Positions 11,046 through 22,545 of a stretch of 64,000 nucleotides of DNA are shown here, piece by piece. This DNA is from Berghia stephanieae. Taxonomy: Eukaryota > Mollusca > Gastropoda > Nudibranchia > Aeolidiidae. The notes beneath the pieces are model-generated. The model did no database searches. It saw only the letters and a program-made list of their open reading frames with translations, and was not told the origin of the DNA. The position numbers and the translations under genes were made by a program. Position 1 is the first letter of the stretch. Each line of letters begins with the position of its first letter. Location of the stretch: positions 28,879,939 to 28,943,938 of the forward strand of contig CM067447.1 in the NCBI GenBank assembly GCA_034508935.3, in the 5' to 3' direction.

Positions 11046-12275
11046 GTTATAGTTTGTAAACATCCTTTTCTTACAATTAAATATCTGCAGCATCCTTGAA
11101 ATGCATTCACTCTTTTTCCCATATTGGGGAGATAGGCACTTTACTGTCATCTATCCCAAAAAATCTGTTTTCCAACTTGCAGCTTCAACTAAGTGGACAT
11201 TGCGCTATATAAAAAATCATTTTTAAAAAGAGCGTAACGCTTGAGACATTGAAAATCCCCCCCCCCCCCCTCTTTGAAAAAAAAAAGTACTGATATTAAA
11301 TAAAGAAGTACTGGTATAAAACACTATTTTGTCTACCTGGGTTTGTTCTTATATCCCAGATCTGCTGGAAACATTTGTATCCTTTTTGATATCACGTGGT
11401 TATGTCAGGTGTCAGTGTGGATTCATCAAGACACAAGGATAGATTGCTGTTGATTGGATATACCTCTTTTTTTTTTCTGTTTTTCGCTTCGTTTTACTTA
11501 ACCTTTGAGGCTTGTTGGCAAGCATAGGTCTAAAATCATTTGACGATTTCATCGTTGTCCTTTGCACTAAAGTTGTAATGACCTAAAATTGTCTATGCTA
11601 TAAAACATCAAATAGAATACGCCCTTGCTCTTGATTTTTTTTTTTTTTCGAAAGGGGAGAGAAAGTGGTGGAAAAGAGACTGTATCTGCGAAATCATCAC
11701 AGAGTACAGTACTTTATGCCAGATCATACTTTCGACCAAGCAGCTAAAACAGTTCCGAGTTGGGGACTATAGGTTCATTTACGTTTATTTGAAATGGGGT
11801 GCTTTGTTGATTGAACTGCTAGCACACATCCCCGCCCCATCCCTCTCAACAACACACAGACTCAAACTAATCAAATTAACAATGACATTTTGAAAACTTC
11901 ATTTCTTTTATTTCAAATAATGAAGAATCAACCCTCATAACGTTTCAATGATCAATTATAAAATCATGATATTCACCAGATATGTTCATACAGCCGCATT
12001 ACTTGAAGATAAAAATCAAAAGGAATGAATCAACTGAAGGAGTAAATTCTATATAAAGTGCCCAAGTACAGTCTGGCCTCTTATTGAATAGGCGTCGAAA
12101 TGCCTTGAATCTCTTGTTATTTCCCGTCTAGTCGGCAATTGAAAATTACTGTATCTTCTACTTCTACTTCGACACATAAGAAATATCAATTTAACTTTCT
12201 AGATCACTGGTATCATCACTATTGCCAGTTACTTCAAGAAGCAACCAAGCAGGACTTGGACATGGTATAGAACTA

Positions 12276-12783
12276 TGTTTGTTTTGTTTATGTTTTTAAG
12301 GGTTTTACGGCGCTTGCAACACATTTAGGTTATATCAGCGCCAGTAAAAAGGAAGAAAATGGGATAGTTGAAAGTTCTAGAATTACAATTAAAGCACCCA
12401 AGAGAGAGTAAGGCAAAGGGGAATTGGGAACAAATAGGGATCAGATGTAGATTCCAAGAGCATACCATCAATGTACTTAGCTTGAGATCACCTATGTCTC
12501 ATCTGGACACAAGCACAAAATCCAACAAGGAGGAATACACTCAGATGCTTACATCATACATTAAAAATAAATATAATAATACATAACAGAGAGATGATTT
12601 ACAAGGAAAAAAATATCATTTCTCAAAACAATAACTATGCATTTGACTGTTTCCCTCCCAGCCAGGACTCGGGCCAGGACAAAACCAAGTAATCTCATTC
12701 CAAGACAAAGACAGAAAGCATGTTGGAAAACAGATATAAGGGGATAGAAGACACAGTATGTACCCCCCTGCCCGCTATGGGAG
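12276..12783 (-). mobile_element. SINE-A copy with 12-bp target duplication
   Basis: Flanked by ggtatagaacta at 12264-12275 and 12784-12795. Read on the minus strand it starts at ctcccata (slightly 5' truncated) and ends with the GGCGCT...AGCGCC hairpin, gtaaaaccc and an A/C-rich tail. This copy and 30481-31020 define the family's ends. Confidence 0.85.
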
Positions 12784-13363
12784 GGTATAGAACTAACCCT
12801 TTCAATTATAACAATGTACACAAGTTAAATGTCTTCATTACATTATCTGACATACACTGACAAAAATACTTATGTTTGTTTTACTTGTACATTATGCCAC
12901 AAATGTTTGACTTGAAACATCGATCAATTAAGTTGACCCTTAAGATGTCAAAAATTCTTAACCCTGTAACTTTGAAGACAAGTTAAGGGTCATTCATTTC
13001 AATCCATCAATTATTCAAGCAAAACATTTCTGGCCAGCATGAAAATTGGAGACGTCAATGAATGACAGAATTCTACAATCTTTGAGTTGGGGTACATATT
13101 TGATTAATTTAAAAAAATAAAAAAGCAACAAAATGGATTTAGAGATATCTTCAAATGAATAATCAATGGAAAGAGAGAAGGCACTCACAAAAACTAAAGC
13201 TAAAAGAATATGATGACGAGAATATAACATGTTGCCACAAAACGGTATTATGCCGGGGTGAACAAAATGTCTAAAAGTGATTTTAAACCTTAAATAACCA
13301 GAAATGTGAGATTTTAATACTTGATGTCGTCAATAAATCATTTCAAAGTGATAAATTAGGGAG

Positions 13364-13515
13364 CAGGCACTGGTGTAAGATACAGATCTGAAATAGTGTG
13401 TATGAAACAGTGTCCCCAGACGAAGCAAGAAAATAAATAAAAGAAAATAATAAAAGGTATTGTATTTTTCTTTCTTGCTTTTCCTGGCATTGTTTCAAAC
13501 ACACTTTTTCAGAAC
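13364..13515. repeat. Hairpin-forming interspersed repeat
   Basis: Arms ctgaa.tagtgtgt.tgaaaca (13390-13435) and its complement (13470-13515) flank an A/T-rich loop. The lead ggcactggtgta.gata also occurs at 6124-6145, followed by a similar gtgttt..gca.tg block, so this is a dispersed repeat. Confidence 0.5.
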
Positions 13516-13745
13516 ATCAATAAAATATCCAAACCTAAACCCAAAATTTATACTCTTTAATCAACCACCTTAATATCATTTTGAGGCAAATGACAAAAAG
13601 TTAAAAAAAAAACTACACATGAACAATAAAAGGGGAACAAGGTCGGTCTGATATATTTTCAATTCAAATCTGTAAATTACCAACCCTTTTATGACAGAAT
13701 CACGACAATGCCAAATCGGTTTTCCTTATAATAAAACAACAATCT

Positions 13746-14088
13746 TTTGTTTGTTTGTTTGTTGCTTTAGGTCTCTTCCAACACAATTGAGGTTATATGA
13801 GAGACCGCTGAAACAAAAAAACAAGCAATCTAACAAAAATAGTACAAATGTAAATCAAAATCATAACCTAAAGATATCATAAGCTAAATTATAAATAACC
13901 AAGAACAAACAGGCAGAAGATTTACAGAAAAAAAAAATCCCCTGTCAAAAATACAATCACAAACCAAAGAAGCAGGATAGGCTAGTAAAGAGAAGAAGAA
14001 ACGACATCACTATCGGATCGTACACCCATGCGAACATCATAGGTATATGATTCAAGGGTGATGCTCCCACTCCCATCCAACCACCCGC
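13746..14088 (-). mobile_element. SINE-Y, second copy
   Basis: Inverted copy of 9551-9883, flanked by aaaacaacaatct at 13733-13745 and 14089-14101. The two copies differ at only a few bases, mostly in T-run and tail length, so the family moved recently. Same GCGGGTGG start and same terminal hairpin. Confidence 0.85.
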
Positions 14089-14426
14089 AAAACAACAATC
14101 TGATTTATTATTTATTAACACTTGGTCAGCTGTATGCACAAGTAGGCCACCCCACATTATAAAAAAAGGTTTAGACAAAGTTTCTTGCATGCCATTTTGT
14201 TACTTTAAATATTAATAGACCTAATTTGTTACAGCATCCAGCTTATTTTTAATTTAAAGACTTAAACATGGAACACTGACATTGTGTGCTACACATAACT
14301 GTAAAAAAGTAAACACAATTTTAAAGTATTATGGGATTGTCCACTTGCCCTAAATATTGACCACTGTTGTTAAATTGCATGCCTGTTTTGAAATAAGAGC
14401 AGATAATTAATATCACCGACATTGTT

Positions 14427-15204
14427 TTTGTTTGTTTGTTTTTAAGAATTTTATGGCATCTGTGACACATTTAGGCCATTTCAGCGCTAGTAAAAATGAA
14501 GAAAATGGGATACCGTCAATTAAGGTTACTTTGCCTCAAGGGAAAACTTTGCCTCTGTAAATTTGGAGCATTTTGAATAAACTAAGCTTTGTTGCAGTTA
14601 CTGTATCCGTTAAAGGACTTGAATTTTTATCAAAGAAAATAATTGCCATGGAACTAAATAATCTCTTATTGGTCCAAAATTCTGGAGGCAAAGTTTCCCC
14701 TTGAGGCAAAGTTACCCCAGTTGATGGTAGAGAAAAAACGTTCTAGTAGATGTACAATTAAAAGCACAGAAGTAAAAGTAAGACAAAGGGGAATGTTTCA
14801 AATAGAGAACAGATGTAGATTTCAAGAGCATACCAGTGTACTTAGTTTGAGATCACCTAAGTCTCGTCCAAAGCATAGGACCCCATCAAAAGGAATGCAA
14901 TCAAAGGTTTACCTTAATATAATCAAAACAAAAAGCATTACAATAAATAAACGGGAGATGATTTACGAGGAAAAAAAAATTCACCCCCCCCCCCAAAAAA
15001 AAAATAAAAAAATAAATTAACACTATACATTTGACCATTTCCCTCTCAGCCAAAGATTCTGGCAAAGGTCAGGGCAAAACCAAGTGATCCCAAAACGAAG
15101 ACAGAAAGCAACTCAGAAAACAAATACAGTATAGGGCGATAGAAGACACAGCAAGTGACCTCCTGCCCATCATGGGAGATCTAAAGACCCCACCCAGCCA
15201 CCAT
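14427..15204 (-). mobile_element. SINE-A copy split by a TA-inserted MITE
   Basis: The tail and hairpin part (14427-14512) is separated from the body (14728-15204) by the MITE at 14513-14727. The 5' end reads ggtggggtctttagatctcc on the minus strand, a diverged version of the family start. Confidence 0.75.
14513..14727. mobile_element. MITE with ~43-bp inverted ends and TA duplication
   Basis: The ends read CCGTCAATTAAGGTTACTT inward from the left and CCATCAACTGGGGTAACTT from the right, continuing with tgcctcaaggg and aactttgcctc. TA flanks both sides (14511-14512 and 14728-14729), and removing one TA plus the element restores the SINE-A sequence. The TA target fits the Tc1/mariner/pogo group; there is no transposase. 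Confidence 0.85.
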
Positions 15205-15418
15205 TGCCAAACCAGTAATAAATATAAATAAATTAAAAACAGTATACAAGCGATATGTTATTATAATAATCACACGACGAGCTTGTAAAAAAAACAAAAA
15301 AAAACAAAACAAAACGGTGGGGTGAAAGCTACAATCTGAAAAAGGGAAAAAATTTATACAAAAGTAAGTAGATTGAAGCATAAACACCTTTAGATTTATT
15401 ATAAAATACTGTTAATGG

Positions 15419-15729
15419 CAGGGATGCAAAATGAGTTTTGAAAAAAAAAAACCCCAAAAAAACTACTAAAAATGAGCGGAAACCGCACATCTCACCTAAA
15501 ACGAACCTTGTAAATGAACAAACAAAAACATCTCTATTAACTCTCCCCTTTCCTTTCCTTTGCAAGTATATGGGGCTTTCGTGGCATCAATTCAACTATT
15601 ATTTCTGTCTTGAAAAGAAGAACCTTCAGTGGCCTTCTTGTTAGAGGCAGGAAAAGCTGCTGAGGTATGAAGAAAATAAAATCCTGAAAAAATTGGGGGA
15701 AAAAAACCCCCAGACATTTGACATCCCTG
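15419..15729 (-). mobile_element. hAT-like MITE, second copy
   Basis: Inverted relative of 1076-1374. Shared internal blocks include cctcagcagcttttcctg, aagaaggcc, acttgcaaaggag and ttacaaggttc.ttttaggtgagatgt. Inverted ends are CAGGGATG/CATCCCTG. Confidence 0.65.
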
Positions 15730-16693
15730 TAAATATAATGTAATTAATATAGGATATACTGCTTCTCAAAAGTAGCATGTGGATCTATTGTGGTAAATAA
15801 ATCTAATATTATAAATATTGTGATACAATTCACAAATGTCACCTATAGCCTCAATTCAGTATCATGCCAGGGTGAACCAGTTGTCGAAAAAAAATTATGA
15901 ATTAACTCTCTCCTTACCAGCCATTTTTTTTTTAGATATTGCCCTGAAACTTCACACCCAGCCAACACAAAAACATATATTTTTTTATCATATTGAAAAG
16001 CAACGATTACATTCTATAACATAATGCTATTCAGTAAAACTGAGTAGTACAACAAGGTGCTCAATTTTTATAGTTAAATAACAAAAAAATTTGCCTTAAA
16101 TTTTGCGATGAACAAAAGAAATCAGAATAAAAGATTGTTGGTTTCATCATAACGAATGCGACAATCTTACTGTGGTTGGTAAGGAGAGGGTTAAAATGAT
16201 CCAATAGATTAAATCAATATTTTCTGCAAGTTACAAAACTCAATTCAATGTGTAACCAAATAAACCAAACCAAATCTATATTTTTGATTTTAAATTCACT
16301 TTTCAGTAAATCAACCAATCCAACATTTTACTGTTTGAGGCCAAGGCTCACAAATGATAATAGGATAATACATAAATGACAAACAAAACACGAACATTCT
16401 CTTGAACACCTACTACTATATTGGGAACACATGGTTTTGCATTTTTTTGCTTTGTTTTTTAAAAAAGGGATGAGGAAATCACCATAATATAAACCGGCTC
16501 ACCATTGCCATAGTACATCTAGTACATTCATGTATAAATATAGACTAAGCAACACTCAATGTAAGTAATTGAGACAATAAAACACTGAATGCGGATTGTC
16601 TACTGGCAAATTAAGGTCTGGACAAGGGGTAGACATACCTGCCACAAGCAATGCATTAGATAAAATCTGTTTCTTCTTTGAAGAAATTAAAAG
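15730..16693. other. Intergenic, nothing recognised
   Basis: AT-rich DNA with A and T runs. No repeat shared with the rest of the window and no supported frame. Confidence 0.4.
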
Positions 16694-16702
16694 AAAAAAG
16701 TA

Positions 16703-16959
16703 GTCCTTCAGAACCACCAGGCTCATGAAGCTGGAGTTTATCCCAGTTTATATGGTGTGAAATGGACAATAGCAATTGCTTGCAATCCTTTTGATAAGAC
16801 ATTAGTCTATTGCAAAGTATTTTCCATCAGATCTTAGTCTCAGCCAACCAATCAGTGCTGAGTGGAAAAAAAAATCTTAACTTCCACAAGGATCGATCTT
16901 GGTCCCTTTACGTGCGAAGCGAGTGCTCTACCAACTGAGCTATCAGGACCCCTTTTATC
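16703..16959 (-). mobile_element. tRNA-derived SINE (family S1)
   Basis: On the minus strand the head reads like a tRNA: a box A region TAGCTCAGTTGGTAGAGC, then an anticodon arm cgcttcgca, then a decayed box B (agatcgatcc). The body ends ccagtttc..ctgaaggact. Flanked by aaaaaagta at 16694-16702 and 16960-16968. The anticodon arm suggests an alanine-like tRNA parent, weakly. Confidence 0.85.
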
Positions 16960-16968
16960 AAAAAAGTA

Positions 16969-18498
16969 CAATTTTAAATGGAAAGGCTTTATCTATAAAG
17001 AATATACTATAGTTTAGGTTTTATAAACGGACCTACTTGTGAGCTTGATTTGTTTTACTCCGGAAAAGCTATTTTCTCAAAACTTCCTTTCGAATATGAA
17101 AATCATAACCTTGAGAAAAGAAACATAATTAACATAAATCAGAGCTTTGAAAACTAAAAATGCACTGTACAAGAGGCAGCGAGTGAACATCCGTTTAATC
17201 ACATAAACTGAAAACCCTTTAAATCATACATCTATTTCAACTGTTATTTCCACCAAGGGAGCACTAACTGCAATTTGTCCAGACTTGCCACAGCCAACAA
17301 ACAAAATTATTTGGATAGTCTATGTTAAAATTCACAATTTCTACTTTAAAAATCTGTATGAATCCGAAATGAGCGATCTCTGCCCTTATTCATTTGTTAT
17401 ATCATTTTAAAATGATAAAGCATCATTCACTTTCTTTGTTCATCACTAAGTAAAATGGTATTTTTATCAATTATCCTCTAAAATTTTGGTTTAAAAAATC
17501 CGAATCTGGAGGTAAGAAATCCTAATTTGGCCAAAACAAAATTGGCCCTAAAAATAATCTGCATTTACCCATTATATCTGCATAAGTAACAGATATGTCA
17601 CTTAGGGATGATTGTGGCCAGAGTCGCATCAGTCTTGGTGAAAAGGATAAGATATGACAACAGTAAGGGTTAATCAAAACCTTGTCCGATTAGACTTAAT
17701 GTAAATGATAATGACTGTTCAGAACAACGACTGGGCAGCCTCTTAAATTCTAGTTAATTCTAATTAAAAAAAAGAAATTCTAGTAGTATTTAGTCTTTCC
17801 AATTATTCATACAAAAATCATCAAATATACCAATCCAATATCATTAAGATAATTTACTATCACAGGCACGAAAATTAAACAAAAACAGAAGAAAAAAACA
17901 CACACACATGCACAAAATACCCCCCCCCCCCCCCCCCCCAATGAACAAAGCAAATGAAAATTGTTAATCATAAATACAAAGAACAATTTTTTCAAATAAT
18001 ATCAAATAATTACATGCATTCTAAACAAAATAAAAACAGCATGAATCAACAAACAAAAAACAAAAAAAAAAATTTTTTTAAAGAATGAAAAAATCCAGAA
18101 AATTCTAAGAGTATTACAAGCATAAAATAAAAATTCATTTTCTCATTTAACTATAAGCAACCATGTACACATGTGAAAATATGAGAAATTCTCAACATAC
18201 GAAGCCAACATTACATAGCTATTTACAACAAAAAAACCACGAATGACACAAAGTCGAAACCCAGTATTTCCTTTATCCCAATAACAAACAACCTGAATCC
18301 CATCCACAGACCCTCCAAGACAGGAATAACTGAGAACAACAAACTATTAAAATCTGTTATTTTTATACACTTGGTCTATGGTGATCTGTAAAAAAAAGTA
18401 AAAAAAGAATAATGACAATGCTGCTTCAAATCAAGGGCTTTTAACTAATTTTTTTTCTGTTACAACCCTTTTCTCAAAGTGATTATAAGCTGTGGACT
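16969..18498. other. Intergenic, nothing recognised
   Basis: AT-rich DNA with a C20 run at 17920-17939. No supported gene; may include the far 3' flank of the transporter. Confidence 0.4.
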
Positions 18499-18759
18499 GT
18501 AAAAAACAATAAACAAATATGAATATAACAGCTTCAAAAAAGAACAAAATACAAAACACGGAACGTTTTTGGGTTTTAAAAAAACCCTACTTCAGCCAAC
18601 AACAAAAAACAATAAAAACCAGATCTGGTTTTTAAGTAATATATTTATGTTTTTGTTGCTGGGTGAAGAAGGGCTTTGAGCCCAAAACTTTCCGTGTTTT
18701 ATATTTGTTCATTTTTTCCTTTAAAGCTGTTGTATTCATATTTGTTAATTACTTTTTAC
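18499..18759. mobile_element. Fold-back repeat with hammerhead-like core (family C, copy 2)
   Basis: Arms of ~110 bp (about 18499-18613 and 18648-18759) face each other across a ~35-bp A/T-rich loop. The right arm reads tgaagaagggctttgagccc then aaaac, and the left arm is its near complement. Same family as 5381-5625; here the core positions are more decayed. Confidence 0.6.
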
Positions 18760-19544
18760 AACCCATTTCTCAAAAAACCTGGTAAATAGTTGATATTACA
18801 CTAACGGCAGCTTTCGGCCAGATACTCATTCATATCCTAATTGAATGGCCCTTCAATGGCAAACACAAAGACAAGGGAGAATTTGATCACTGATTTCAAA
18901 AAAAAAAAAAATTAAATTAAAAAGCCCCCTTGTTGAATAGTGCTGCCTATGTATATGTACAAAACACTTTCCACTATTCCTCTTTAATACGTCAATATTA
19001 TTTATATGCATCAGGCACACATCCACAAAAAATATTTACATGAAATGATAAAAATAAATATTGTAACCAGTTTGTCACAAAGCAATATTATATGTTGGGA
19101 TTAATCATAATGTGAATGATGGACTTTCAAGCTTAATCTATAAAACTTGAGTTAAAATTGATTGCCTTAAATCAGACCTGCCTGTTGTTACGAAAAATTC
19201 TTAGAATTACAAAATTTCGGCTCCAATTTCTAAACTTCATGAGCATCTCTAAATCATCAAAACTTATTGAAAATGAAAGTTGATGCCAGAAAATATTATT
19301 TTAAGGGTTTTGAAATGCTATTCATTTCTTTTGAGGGTAAATTGCTGATTTTTAAAGTTGACTATATAGTGACGACAATATTTGACTCCTAAATATTACG
19401 AATTTTCAAATTGGCGGGTTTGCTTAAATGATGAGAGCAAGATTTGCTTTTGAAGTATAAACGAACTTGACATGTCCTAATTCTGATCATTTTCTTCATC
19501 GAGTTCATTACAACACAATACCAGATTGACAAGTTGGGTCACAT

Positions 19545-19644
19545 TTATGAACATTTCCTTGAACAATCAACCGACCGAATAACATTTCCAGTCCTTATGA
19601 ACATTTCGTTGAACAATCAACCAACCGAATAACATTTCCAGTCC
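19545..19644. repeat. 50-bp unit duplicated in tandem
   Basis: Two head-to-tail copies of a 50-bp unit starting ttatgaacattt and ending tttccagtcc, differing at about two bases. Confidence 0.8.
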
Positions 19645-22214
19645 AAACCTCAAACTGGAAAAAAATTAACAAGCCTCTCTACAATTTAACTCTCATAGCA
19701 AATAGAAAATGCACTAGAAATAGCATTAGATAATGTTAAACTGAAAAAAAATTATAGGAAAATGTTTCACAATAAAAAAAAATCTGAGGCCTAAAGTCAG
19801 TGGCAGTATTTAGTAAGCAGAGGTCATCATATTAAGGCCGCATGCATATTGCCAAAAAAAAAAAAAATAATACATAAACATTTTAAATATTAAAAATGAA
19901 TGAAAAAAGAAATGTATTAGTAGAATTTGTGGTTATTGTCAATGTGGACTAAGACGAGTTAGTGAAAGACCATGACAATGCTCTACCAAAATAATGAATG
20001 AATTCTATAGCCCAAACATATTATTGAATATTCAAATCATCACTCAGTCAATGACCAATGACCAAAGAAAACAAAACAAACAAAAAAAAACCCCAAAAAA
20101 AAACAAATTAAAAAAAAAAAAGAATACATATATATATATATGCTCAGTACAAAAAAATATATCCAGAACTTTAAAATACTTCTAAAGAGTAGGAGGAGGG
20201 GGGGGGGGGTATGGGAGGGAATAAATTTAAGCTTATTTCTGTCCTTAATTCATAGTGTCGTAGATTTACACAAAGAAAAGAGTCATTCTCAGCATGCCAA
20301 AGAAATTGAGGAAGTTCCATACAACACACATGCATTTATATTGAAAAGGTCATTCTCAACAAACAAAAATGTTTATACATTAAAAACAAGGAACAAGAAC
20401 TAATGGATTATAAATAGGCAATATGAGGAGCAATAAGAGTATGAAATAGGACATGCTTTGAAATCATTTCAAGTGTGTTTCAGACTGGATTTTAAAAGTG
20501 AAACCTTAACCTACCCCTTAACGATAGATGTGCTAAGACAAACTTAGCAATTAATAATTGTCTCTGATTGATAAAAAGCTTTATCATTACGACTGTGAGA
20601 TATTTGAAAAAAATAAAATAAAAATAAAATTGCGACTCCCACTTCATGGACTCCAGCTCGAAGCATGAGGGTGTTGAAATCTAAGCCACATCTCTATTAC
20701 TGCTCTCTTTTGCAAAAACGACATAACGTCACAGCAGTTAAGAATGAAATTAAACCCTACCTGTAGAGGTTTATGGGCCCAGATGTGATCTGTATCTAAT
20801 AATTATTTCAAATTCTTGGTTAATGTAAATATTAGCCACAAGATAGAAATCCTGTAATAATTGAAAACCAATTATAACAATATGATTATTTGTCAACTGT
20901 CAAATTGAATAAGTTAATCCTTCAAAGGCAACTGCGACTATGATTTGATAAATCACAAAATTCAGCTTTGGCAGGCGATAATTTTTTAAAAGGCTTGAGC
21001 ACAGCGGCTAATGTTTTAAAGGGCTAAACTGGGACACCTTTATGTACAATACCGTCATGACACAAAACAGCAGACTGTTTGGATTATTATATAATATGAT
21101 CTAGATTTAGAGCTTTTTCTTTTTCTTACTTTAATTTGCTAGTCATAAACTGTATAAACGCAAAGTAAAGCCGCGATTTCTCGGCAAGAATTTAGTTGCC
21201 GGCTACATGGATGAATATTACATACTAGTAACTTTTACCATAAATTTGACATCAGTCACCGACAACAAATACCGGGTCTGTAATATTCAATACCAGCTCA
21301 AAATTATTCAAACAAGTAGTATTCACACGAGATAAGAAAGATCAATCTTTTTTCACCTCGATTTATGTTAGATTGACGTTTAATATTCCATTGATCAAAA
21401 TGATGTACATAGTGTTTTCTTCATGTTTAATGGTGATATTTGATTTCTATGAAATTATTATTGTAGCTAAGACTCTTTTATGGTATATTTACTAAATAAT
21501 TACAAATGTGTTACTTTTTGATTATTGTACCCTTCAAATATAAAAATATTAGGTCTTGGTCTATTTACTAAAATAATTCATGAATACTTTTGATCCGGGA
21601 TGCAGTCTGTTGACTACTACTATTCACTGCTTGTAATCAATAGACCCGGGATTAATTCACTTATTCATCCAACCCTAACACAAGGATCATTTCTATACAC
21701 ATAAACAGTCCAATGGGTCTTTTTTCTTAAAATTTTTTCTAGATTGCCAAATTGGGACAGTGCGATATTATCAGGTCAGTTGGCCACTATGATTGAGTGA
21801 GGGAGACGCGGTGCAACCTATATCTTGGTGGGTGATAACAGAATGGTTGGAAATTATTGACAAACTATAAGCCATAAGGCAAGAGACCTGGACAGTGGTA
21901 TGGTGCAATCAATTGATGTAAAAATAGAATAGCTGGTACAATGGTGTAGCTTAGAAGGTTTAAAAATGTACAAGAAGTTGAGAACAAAGCACATTAGTCA
22001 TAAACAAATTTGAATATTTGTCCTATGGAGTTGTGAAAAAACATTTTAACTCTTTATTTTACAACCAAACAATTTGGGCATTATCATACTTTCAAAATTC
22101 CTTTGTATCTAAATTTGTTTGTCCTTTGATACTACTAACTATCTTTCTTTGCTTCAAATGTTTGTTTTTTTTTAGATACTAGAAATCAAAAGCTCTGAGA
22201 AAAAAAAACCCCAA
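19645..22214. other. Intergenic, nothing recognised
   Basis: Low-complexity A/T stretches, a short (TA)n at 20128-20140 and a G tract near 20197-20208. No gene or shared repeat seen. Confidence 0.4.
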
Positions 22215-22545
22215 CCCCCCAATGGGATTCCACAGCCATTCCATTCATGTGCCTATTTGGATATTGCCTAAAAGTCCCATCCAGGCACAAGCAAAGGATC
22301 CTGCAGGATACACTCAAATGTTTACAAAGTACAATAAATTAAAAACTTAAGACTATAAAATTTCATATCAGAGAGATCATTAACAAGGAAAAATATCATC
22401 TCTTGAAAACGAACTATACATTTGACTGCTTCCCTCTCAGTTAAGAGAGGAAAAAAACCCCAAACAATCTCAATCCAGCACAAAGACAGAGAGCAACATG
22501 GAAAGGGAAGACAGATCTAAGCGGATTGAAGACACAGCAAAAACA
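22215..22545 (-). mobile_element. Old SINE-A copy
   Basis: Strongly diverged but colinear with the family: cactcaaatgtttacaaa, gagagatcatt.acaaggaaaaatatcatct and tttgactg.ttccctctcag blocks in order. Tail hairpin lost. Confidence 0.6.

Noticed and set aside
12203-12268. 22-codon terminal-exon candidate (HWYHHYCQLLQEATKQ...)
   Set aside because: Too short to support alone; it has no upstream exon in phase and abuts a SINE-A target site.
16880-16952. tRNA gene
   Set aside because: The tRNA-like head has a decayed box B, no closed acceptor stem, and is followed by a SINE body shared with four other loci.
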